A DNA stretch of 12,497 nucleotides, taken from the NCBI GenBank assembly GCA_045577075.1, contig JAZNHR010000041.1, positions 1 through 12,497 on the forward strand, in the 5' to 3' direction. Positions 1 to 4,546 of the stretch are shown here, piece by piece. Both the position numbers and the translations under genes were made by a program. The notes beneath the pieces were generated by a model that was given only the letters and a program-made list of their open reading frames with translations, did not search any database and was not told where the DNA came from. Source of the stretch: SIG447 sp045577075. GTDB lineage: Bacteria; Bacillota; Clostridia; UMGS1883; UMGS1540. Position 1 is the stretch's first letter. Every line of letters starts with the position of its first letter.

Positions 1-2
1 TT

Positions 3-344
3 GTGTGTAAAACATACTTGGAAAGAAATATGTTAGATGCATGTGCTGCCACCGCTGGTCGTTTAAAAAACGCTATGCCGTACTGTATTTATATTGTAGC
101 CTCGGAATATATGAAAATGACGGATGCTTCCCCAGAATTAACAGATATAGATGAAGTATATATTTTATGCAAAGCAAAAAACTCAGAGCGAGAACGCAGA
201 AAAAGAAGTGGCGAGCCACCCCTTAACATTGATGCAGAGCTAGTTGTTGATTTGTTTGAAAGAGTAGTTAGGCACTTAAATTCTATTTGGTGGAAGCCTG
301 AAGATGCTGTAACAAGTGGAAAAATTATAAATCGTCCTTCATAA
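3..344 (+). CDS. C-terminal part of a restriction-endonuclease-like protein (possibly Bpu10I-type), 5' end outside the window
   Basis: The reading frame is open to the left edge and ends in TAA at 342-344, so this is probably the last 113 or so codons of a longer gene. A GTG at position 3 is in frame, but no ribosome binding site can be seen because the window begins there. The fragment has a hydrophobic strand-like stretch (CIYIVASEYMKM), an acidic IDEVYIL segment, a basic KAKNSERERRKRSG segment and a terminal helix with WW. This arrangement reminds me of the C-terminal half of Bpu10I-type type II restriction endonucleases, where a polar residue network follows a predicted core strand. That is recognition from memory, not a search result. 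By eye the gene is richer in A+T and uses A/T-ending codons more than the spoIIIA genes, which fits horizontal acquisition. No methyltransferase partner is visible in the window. It could also be an unrelated hypothetical protein. Confidence 0.5.
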   Translation: MCKTYLERNMLDACAATAGRLKNAMPYCIYIVASEYMKMTDASPELTDIDEVYILCKAKNSERERRKRSGEPPLNIDAELVVDLFERVVRHLNSIWWKPEDAVTSGKIINRPS

Positions 345-370
345 TCATATAAAGATAAAACTTTAATAGC

Positions 371-438
371 AAAAAGAACAGGCAAGTCAAGGGTAAATGC
401 ACGAGCCACGCTCGCCCTTGACAAACCTGTTCTTTTTT
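371..438 (+). terminator. Long composite hairpin terminator after the restriction-like gene
   Basis: The outer stem pairs 371-382 (AAAAAGAACAGG) with 426-437 over 12 bp. After a 3-by-3 internal loop, 386-393 (GTCAAGGG) pairs with 415-422. The tip pairs 402-406 (CGAGC) with 410-414. An 8-base one-sided bulge (394-401) lies between the second and third helices. T433-438 supplies the U-tract on the plus strand and A371-375 supplies one on the minus strand, so it could stop transcription from both sides. It is more elaborate than a simple terminator and may be a copy of a dispersed repeat. Confidence 0.75.
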
Positions 439-452
439 GCAGTATATCAGTT

Positions 453-492
453 AAGGGGATTTAAGCCGAAAACAGACTTAAATCCCCTTTTT
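453..492 (+). terminator. Second perfect hairpin with T-run
   Basis: A 13-bp perfect stem pairs 453-465 (AAGGGGATTTAAG) with 477-489, with an 11-base loop at 466-476 and TTTTT at 488-492. It has the form of a rho-independent terminator on the plus strand, directly after the composite hairpin. The loop contains CGAAAACAGAC, which recurs inverted at 571-581 and, with one mismatch, directly at 649-659, so it may belong to a larger repeat element and not only to termination. Confidence 0.6.
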
Positions 493-517
493 CAAAAAGT
501 TGTTGATTCACAATTTT

Positions 518-631
518 TGTCACGCAATAGAACCTCATTTTTGAGGTTTTGGATATAAAACCATTACCTTGTCTGTTTTCGTGCTTTCTAACCGCATAAA
601 ACAAGCGATTTCTAACCGCTATTGCGTGACA
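518..631. repeat. 13-bp inverted repeat enclosing a smaller hairpin
   Basis: TGTCACGCAATAG at 518-530 is exactly complementary to 619-631. The enclosed 88 bases include a 7-bp hairpin at 531-548 (AACCTCA, TTTT loop, TGAGGTT). Folded as RNA, this gives a closed structure of about 114 nucleotides. It could be a structured RNA, a small non-autonomous mobile element or a repeat copy. No coding evidence supports a protein here. Confidence 0.6.
585..619. repeat. 11-bp direct repeat TTTCTAACCGC
   Basis: TTTCTAACCGC occurs at 585-595 and again at 609-619, a repeat period of 24 bases. The second copy runs into the right arm of the 13-bp inverted repeat. I see no third copy, so this is not a CRISPR array or an iteron set. 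Confidence 0.6.
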
Positions 632-644
632 TTTTACCCATATA

Positions 645-685
645 TAAACGAAAACAGGCATGCCGCTGCAAAAAGCGATATGCCT
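645..685 (-). terminator. Probable terminator of the spoIIIA operon
   Basis: Read on the minus strand, AGGCAT (685-680) pairs with ATGCCT (661-656), and an inner CGCT/AGCG helix (677-674 with 667-664) continues the stem around a 6-base loop. It is followed by GTTTTCGTTT, an interrupted U-tract. It lies about 90 bases past the spoIIIAH stop codon and is the first good stop signal for that transcript. The stem has a mismatched 2-by-2 internal loop, so it may be only moderately efficient. Confidence 0.5.
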
Positions 686-771
686 AACTTTCTTTTACAC
701 CCTGTCTGTCGGTAAATAGTAATATTCTCAATACTTCCTTATCACTACCCACCTAAACTGCGGATTCTTTT

Positions 772-1275
772 TTATATAGCTTCTACGATTTTAATGTTGG
801 CGGCAGGAATCCCTGTCTGGCTTGTGATAATATCCACAATTTTGGCAACATCTGCCTCCTCCAGCTTTTCTGCCTTTACAATCACCGTGGCACCACCGTC
901 GGAGATATATACGACCGCGTCCTCAAACCCTTTGGCGCAAATCATGCTTTCAGCATTGGCTTCCGTTTCGGAAAGACGGGAGATTTTCACCATTTCCTGC
1001 TCTGCCAAAGCACGGCCTTCGGCACCTATAGAGGTGTCCTGCACCATGGTCTGGAGAGAGGCAACGCTCTGGGATCTGCCGATTTCACGTTCCAGCCTTG
1101 CCTCGCTGAAAAAGTCAGTCGTCTCGCCGTTTGTACCGCTGACGAGACGGACTTCTCCCAGTGTTTCCGGGGTTTCGTTTTTCGAGTTGCCGTAGGAAAA
1201 ATTCAGGTACCCGGCAATGGCAACCATGGCGGCAACGCCCACGATAAGTACTTGTTTCCTTTTTAATACAACCAT
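772..1275 (-). CDS. spoIIIAH: Stage III sporulation protein AH (mother-cell ring component)
   Basis: SpoIIIAH spans the outer forespore membrane and its extracellular domain binds SpoIIQ from the forespore. Together they form the channel needed for late forespore gene expression. This 167-residue protein has a basic N-terminus, one membrane segment at about residues 8-26, a polar linker, and a C-terminal ring-building (YscJ/FliF-like) domain at about 55-167. The closing part of that domain reads DAVVYISDGGATVIVKAE, as in known SpoIIIAH proteins. I chose the ATG at 1275 because AAAGGAAG precedes it at proper spacing; the longer open frame to 1359 has no such signal. It is shorter than the roughly 218 residues of Bacillus subtilis, mainly in the linker, which is common in clostridia. 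It is the last gene of the operon and follows spoIIIAG by 22 bases. Confidence 0.93.
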   Translation of the reverse strand: MVVLKRKQVLIVGVAAMVAIAGYLNFSYGNSKNETPETLGEVRLVSGTNGETTDFFSEARLEREIGRSQSVASLQTMVQDTSIGAEGRALAEQEMVKISRLSETEANAESMICAKGFEDAVVYISDGGATVIVKAEKLEEADVAKIVDIITSQTGIPAANIKIVEAI

Positions 1276-1297
1276 TTTAATCTTCCTTTCTTTTGGT

Positions 1298-1774
1298 CTA
1301 TTTTGCAGGGAATATTGCAATGCTGTGTGTCGGCGCACCGGAAAGAGCCCGGACGGCACTTAAAATATCCGCGCGAACGCGTGCGACCCCGGCACCGTCC
1401 GCCACTACAATCACGCCGCGCACTCTTGGCATAATTTCTTTTGTGGCGGCAATACGGGCACTATTCCCTGTGCCGAGGGTGACCACTGTGCTGGACTCCC
1501 CGTGGGTATCCATGCAAGGTACCGTTTCCACCCCCGTTTCATAGGTGACAGCTACGCGCACTTTTCCTACGCCCTGTATGTCCGATAAAATGTTTTCCAG
1601 AGCATCTTCCAGCGGCGGACTTTCGGGGAGCGTAGGGGAAAAGCTTTCCGTTTTTTCCTTCGGGGTACAGCTTGCAAATGCCAGTAAAAGTATACAGATA
1701 CTTACTATGCCGTAAAGAAGAAAAATATTCTTCTTTTTGGACAAAAATATTTCCAGCTTATCGGATTTCCACAT
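1298..1774 (-). CDS. spoIIIAG: Stage III sporulation protein AG, short form
   Basis: SpoIIIAG forms a large oligomeric ring between the two forespore membranes as part of the SpoIIIA-SpoIIQ channel. This 158-residue protein has a basic N-terminus, a membrane segment at about 18-35, a proline-rich linker (about 44-56) and a ring-building domain in two halves: about 57-84 (IQGVGKVRVAVTYETG) and 112-158 (PRVRGVIVVADGAG... and SIAIFPAK). Between the halves lie only about 25 residues. In B. subtilis, as I remember that sequence, the matching insertion is about twice as long and forms the beta-ring, so that region is reduced here. The start at 1774 overlaps the end of spoIIIAF by 17 bases; GGAGG lies about 12 bases upstream, a rather long spacing. 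A cysteine at 36 follows the hydrophobic stretch but does not make a good lipobox. Confidence 0.92.
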   Translation of the reverse strand: MWKSDKLEIFLSKKKNIFLLYGIVSICILLLAFASCTPKEKTESFSPTLPESPPLEDALENILSDIQGVGKVRVAVTYETGVETVPCMDTHGESSTVVTLGTGNSARIAATKEIMPRVRGVIVVADGAGVARVRADILSAVRALSGAPTHSIAIFPAK

Positions 1775-2174
1775 AACTTCTCGGCACCTCCAGTTCCATT
1801 GTGATATAGCGCATGACGCGTGTAGTGGCATTCCCTGAAAGGGTGATACGGGTAATAGAAAGGTTTTCGTCTATTGTCACCGCTGCATCCACGTCCCCCT
1901 TTTCTTCAATAGAGGCTTCGATGCGGCGTATGTATTCTGCCTCCACGCTTTTTTGGTAGGCGTCCTCCGATACGACAGACTCTACCTCCGGCAGAAGAAA
2001 TGCAGCCTCGCTACCGCTTTTAAAAAGAGAAATGGCAGGCAAAAGTATGGACGCGGTGACTATAAGCCCCAAAATGGGAGTGGCAAAGCGGCGCACGCGG
2101 CCGCTTGGCAGAAAAAATTCGCAAACGGAAACGAGGAGCGAAACGGCCAAAAGCCGCAGAAGATATGCCCTCAT
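1758..2174 (-). CDS. spoIIIAF: Stage III sporulation protein AF
   Basis: SpoIIIAF is a membrane subunit of the SpoIIIA channel in the mother cell's engulfing membrane. The 138-residue product has two membrane segments (about 4-22 and 30-51), then a soluble domain (about 70-138) with the strand-helix pattern of a ring-building motif, ending in VPRSYVEIR. The ATG at 2174 overlaps the spoIIIAE stop in an ATGA junction and is preceded by GGGGGTGATG, so the two are probably translationally coupled. The frame is open further upstream, but that stretch is cysteine- and glycine-rich nonsense within spoIIIAE. B. subtilis SpoIIIAF is about 206 residues, so this is a compact version with a shorter segment between the membrane and soluble parts. 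Identification rests on operon position, topology and C-terminal pattern. Confidence 0.87.
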   Translation of the reverse strand: MRAYLLRLLAVSLLVSVCEFFLPSGRVRRFATPILGLIVTASILLPAISLFKSGSEAAFLLPEVESVVSEDAYQKSVEAEYIRRIEASIEEKGDVDAAVTIDENLSITRITLSGNATTRVMRYITMELEVPRSYVEIR

Positions 2175-3280
2175 CGAAGCATCACCCCCATGTCCCCGGC
2201 ACGCAGAAGCATGCCCATACTCAGCATTGCCAGCATGCCCGAAGCCGCTGTCATGCCCGCAAGGGCAGAAAGCATATCTGCCATATCCGTAAGGGAGGCG
2301 GCAATACGCTTGTCCGTTGCAGTTTCGGAAAGTGCCGCGGCAAGACGGAAACAAAGGGAATGTAGAACGGTTTTGATAACGGGGTACAGTGTCAGGAGCA
2401 AGAGAAGGAGCATGCCGGCCGTCCCGGCGGCGTTTTTAACCGTGAGGGCACTGAGGCTCACCGCTTCCATCGATTCCGATAAAATTCCTCCTAAAACAGG
2501 CACAAGGCTGCCGGTGGCATATTTAAGCCCCTTCGCCGCAATACCCCCTAACGTCCCGGCAGCATAGCCCGTAACGCTGATGACTGCACCAAGCAGCGTA
2601 AGACTGCCACAAACCATAAAGAGGGCGCATTTTCGCACAAGGGCGGCAAGGGTGCGGAGCATAGGTCCCGACGAAAGCCCGGCTATGACGGATAGGGAAA
2701 GGGAAATGTAAAGTGCAGGGATGCCAATGCGGGAAAGGATAAGGGAGGCGGCAGAAGACGCGGCAAGAAGCAGGGGATGCAGAGAAAGGGCACCGGCTCC
2801 TGTGCTTACGGACAAAACTGCAAGGGAAGGCATGGCGACATTTGTGAAAGCGGCCATATCTTCCGAAAATCCACGTGCAAGCTCGGCTGCTTCTGATACC
2901 GCCGCCAGGGCAAGGCCGATAGAAGCGGCATACGCAATAAAAAAAGCCATTTCCGCTGTACCGCCTTTACCGCCCAGTTTTCCCAGGAGACTGCAGAAAA
3001 AAGCCACAGCGGCAACCGTCAGGGGCGCGGCAAGGCTACTCCCTGCCTCTGAAAATACAAAGCTTACAACGCCCTTCCAAAGGCGGTGCAAAAAGCCGGT
3101 ATCGCTATTTTCTGAGAGGGAACGGGCGGCGGTGCGAAAGTCAAAGTCTGGCAAAAGCGCGCGGATTTGTGCTTCGCCTTCTCTGCTTATGCCGTCGGCG
3201 GCGCTATATATTGGCTCTTCGGCAGCACAGGACATAGGCAGAAGGAAGAGAAGGACGAGCAGAACAAGTATTTTACGCAT
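2171..3280 (-). CDS. spoIIIAE: Stage III sporulation protein AE (polytopic membrane subunit)
   Basis: SpoIIIAE is the largest polytopic membrane protein of the SpoIIIA channel and is thought to form part of its membrane platform. The 369-residue product starts with a signal peptide (about 1-19), followed by an extracellular amphipathic stretch and roughly seven to eight membrane segments from about residue 72 onwards. The best family signature is at 251-290, where LKYATGSLVPVLGGILSES and the following VKNAAGTAGM match the conserved core of SpoIIIAE proteins. The ATG at 3280 has AAAGGAAG upstream; an in-frame start 42 bases earlier would run into spoIIIAD and is less likely. The length is close to the usual 390-400. 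It follows spoIIIAD by 13 bases and overlaps spoIIIAF by 4. Confidence 0.95.
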   Translation of the reverse strand: MRKILVLLVLLFLLPMSCAAEEPIYSAADGISREGEAQIRALLPDFDFRTAARSLSENSDTGFLHRLWKGVVSFVFSEAGSSLAAPLTVAAVAFFCSLLGKLGGKGGTAEMAFFIAYAASIGLALAAVSEAAELARGFSEDMAAFTNVAMPSLAVLSVSTGAGALSLHPLLLAASSAASLILSRIGIPALYISLSLSVIAGLSSGPMLRTLAALVRKCALFMVCGSLTLLGAVISVTGYAAGTLGGIAAKGLKYATGSLVPVLGGILSESMEAVSLSALTVKNAAGTAGMLLLLLLTLYPVIKTVLHSLCFRLAAALSETATDKRIAASLTDMADMLSALAGMTAASGMLAMLSMGMLLRAGDMGVMLR

Positions 3281-3293
3281 AAAATCTTCCTTT

Positions 3294-3680
3294 CTATGGT
3301 AAAGCACGAATAACTGTTTCAAAAAAGGACGTAATCAGAGGCATGGAAAGCCCGAGAATAATTAACTTTCCTGCCATTTCCAAATGGGTGGCGAGTGCGC
3401 TTTCGCCTGCATCTCGGCATAGCGCAGCAGTACATTCTGTAATAAAGGTTACACCAATGATTTTTAAAAGCGCGCCCATGAATGCGGCTTCAAGACCTGC
3501 CTTTTCCGCGAGCTCGCCGGCAAAGGCAAAAACGTCCCGAAGATACGGCAACGTGAAAAAAAGCAGAAGACAGCCGCCGGCGAGGGTGATGGGAATTACG
3601 AGGGAACTTTTATACTGTTTTAAAAGGGCGGCGCAAAGTGCCGTTACAATGGAAATGGCGCAAAGCCGCAAAATTTCCAA
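3294..3680 (-). CDS. spoIIIAD: Stage III sporulation protein AD, TTG start
   Basis: SpoIIIAD is a small membrane subunit of the channel and a paralogue-like partner of SpoIIIAC. The 128 residues form three or four membrane segments (about 3-20, 28-50, 66-88 and 103-122), including a conserved IIGVTFITECTAALCRDAGE stretch. The length matches the usual 130 or so. The start codon is TTG at 3680, supported by a perfect AGGAGG shortly upstream and by the MEILRL-type N-terminus; no nearby in-frame ATG fits better. It lies 12 bases after spoIIIAC. Confidence 0.93.
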   Translation of the reverse strand: MEILRLCAISIVTALCAALLKQYKSSLVIPITLAGGCLLLFFTLPYLRDVFAFAGELAEKAGLEAAFMGALLKIIGVTFITECTAALCRDAGESALATHLEMAGKLIILGLSMPLITSFFETVIRALP

Positions 3681-3692
3681 GGGTTTGTCCTC

Positions 3693-3887
3693 CTAAAGAC
3701 CAAAAATGCTTTTAATCGTTTCAAACAAGGTGCTGATTTCCTTGACGAGAATCATAAGGACTACGATAAGCCCGGCCAAAGTCGTCAGCATAGCCTGTTC
3801 TTCTCTTCCGGAACGGACAAGAAGCTGATGGAGCACGGAAACAATAATGCCGATGGCGGCAATGCGAAAAATTAAATCTACGTCCAT
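3693..3887 (-). CDS. spoIIIAC: Stage III sporulation protein AC
   Basis: SpoIIIAC is a very small membrane subunit of the SpoIIIA channel. The 64-residue product has two membrane segments (about 5-23 and 33-50) joined by a polar turn containing SGREEQAML, which is the family's hallmark (usually GKEEYA or GREEQA followed by a second hydrophobic helix). The usual length is 65-68 residues. The ATG at 3887 has AAGGAG upstream, and the gene follows spoIIIAB by 9 bases. Confidence 0.94.
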   Translation of the reverse strand: MDVDLIFRIAAIGIIVSVLHQLLVRSGREEQAMLTTLAGLIVVLMILVKEISTLFETIKSIFGL

Positions 3888-3896
3888 GATTACTCC

Positions 3897-4379
3897 TTAT
3901 AGCAGTAAGATTACGAGCAGAAGCCCTGCCATGGCGCCGCCGCCGCTGTAAAGCCGTCCAAGCCGCTTGGCATCTGCCTGTGCAGTTTCCGCAATGGCAC
4001 TAAGGCGCACACGGCAGGCGGCAAGATTTTGGAGTTGTCCTGCTTCGTCTGCGGCAGAAAGGCCGTTTGCAAACGCTGCAAGCACTTCTTTCTCTGCTCT
4101 GTCAAGGCCTTCCTTTTGAAGTGCTTGTAAAAATGCGGCGGTGCCGTCTTCCTTGCGGGAAAGGCGGGCGGCATTTTCAAAAAGCGGGTCATACCTACCG
4201 GCTGCAGAAAGGGCAGAGGAAAGGGGGGCAAGATAGGCACGAATTTCCCCTTCCATGCATAATAGCCCGTCCAAAAGACGGAAAAGTCGTGATGCGCGGT
4301 GACGAAGGCGAGCGTGCTTTTCCTGCCCGATGCACCAGGCGGATAAAATCAGCAAAAGAGCCGCCAAAAGTCTCAACAT
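3897..4379 (-). CDS. spoIIIAB: Stage III sporulation protein AB, first gene of this operon
   Basis: SpoIIIAB resembles the GspF platform protein of type II secretion systems and is thought to work with the SpoIIIAA ATPase. The 160-residue product has an N-terminal membrane segment (about 2-18), a long alpha-helical cytoplasmic part (about 20-140) and a C-terminal membrane segment (about 145-160, after LYSGGG). This matches the family's topology and length (about 170). I place the start at the ATG at 4379, with AGAGGTGA five bases upstream. A GTG at 4388 is in frame but overlaps that ribosome binding site. No gene precedes it on this strand: the next bases hold a sigma-E-type promoter and then a divergent gene, so the usual spoIIIAA is missing here. 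Confidence 0.92.
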   Translation of the reverse strand: MLRLLAALLLILSAWCIGQEKHARLRHRASRLFRLLDGLLCMEGEIRAYLAPLSSALSAAGRYDPLFENAARLSRKEDGTAAFLQALQKEGLDRAEKEVLAAFANGLSAADEAGQLQNLAACRVRLSAIAETAQADAKRLGRLYSGGGAMAGLLLVILLL

Positions 4380-4402
4380 TTCAATCACCTCTTCTTGTGT
4401 CT

Positions 4403-4431
4403 ATCGTATGAAGGCCCGTCCGGCTTTATGA
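4403..4431 (-). promoter_or_regulatory. Sigma-E-type promoter of the spoIIIA operon
   Basis: Read on the minus strand, TCATAAA (4431-4425) and CATACGAT (4410-4403) are separated by 14 bases. The known sigma-E consensus in B. subtilis is about KMATATT, 14 bases, then CATACAHT. The -10 element matches at seven of eight positions and the -35 at five of seven, with exact spacing. Transcription would start near 4396, leaving a short leader of about 17 bases with the spoIIIAB ribosome binding site. Mother-cell sigma-E control is what is known for spoIIIA in B. subtilis. Confidence 0.75.
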
Positions 4432-4476
4432 ATAAAATTTTTTTCTCCGAAAAAGCCTCGTATTTTTTTCATTTTA

Positions 4477-4505
4477 TTGACAAAATCTTGGATTTACAGT
4501 ATAAT
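4477..4505 (+). promoter_or_regulatory. Consensus sigma-A promoter of the zinc-ribbon gene
   Basis: TTGACA at 4477-4482 and TATAAT at 4500-4505 are both perfect and are separated by 17 bases. The region upstream is A/T rich with two T-runs, as in UP-element-like promoters. Transcription should begin near 4512, about 35 bases before the ATG at 4547. It points away from the sigma-E promoter on the other strand and does not overlap it. Confidence 0.88.
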
Positions 4506-4546
4506 AATAAAAGTAGATACCTTGGAAAATGGAAAGGAGTATACAT

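Larger units (their letters stand above)
345..771. other. Repeat-rich spacer between convergent genes, no convincing gene
   Basis: This stretch separates the plus-strand restriction-like gene from the minus-strand end of the spoIIIA operon. It contains two strong hairpins followed by T-runs (371-438 and 453-492), a 13-bp inverted repeat (518-530 with 619-631), an 11-bp direct repeat (585-595 and 609-619), an 11-bp inverted repeat (467-477 with 571-581) and a hairpin that can terminate the spoIIIA transcript (656-685). A 66-codon minus-strand frame at 461-661 has no ribosome binding site and crosses these hairpins, so I do not call it a gene. From 690 to 771 I see nothing further. Confidence 0.7.

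Noticed and set aside
585..619. Possible start of a CRISPR array or iterons
   Set aside because: There are only two 11-bp copies, no regular spacers and no cas or replication gene nearby.
461..661. 66-codon minus-strand frame in the spacer
   Set aside because: It has no ribosome binding site, and it crosses a perfect hairpin and several repeats, which explain the sequence better than a protein does.
1664..1721. Possible lipoprotein signal in SpoIIIAG (cysteine after a hydrophobic stretch)
   Set aside because: The residues before C36 are Phe-Ala-Ser. Phe at -3 does not fit a lipobox, and SpoIIIAG proteins normally keep this helix as a membrane anchor.
2721..3302. 193-codon plus-strand frame opposite spoIIIAE
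   Set aside because: It is rich in Ala and Arg with no family resemblance, and lies fully antisense to spoIIIAE, which has a clear family signature.
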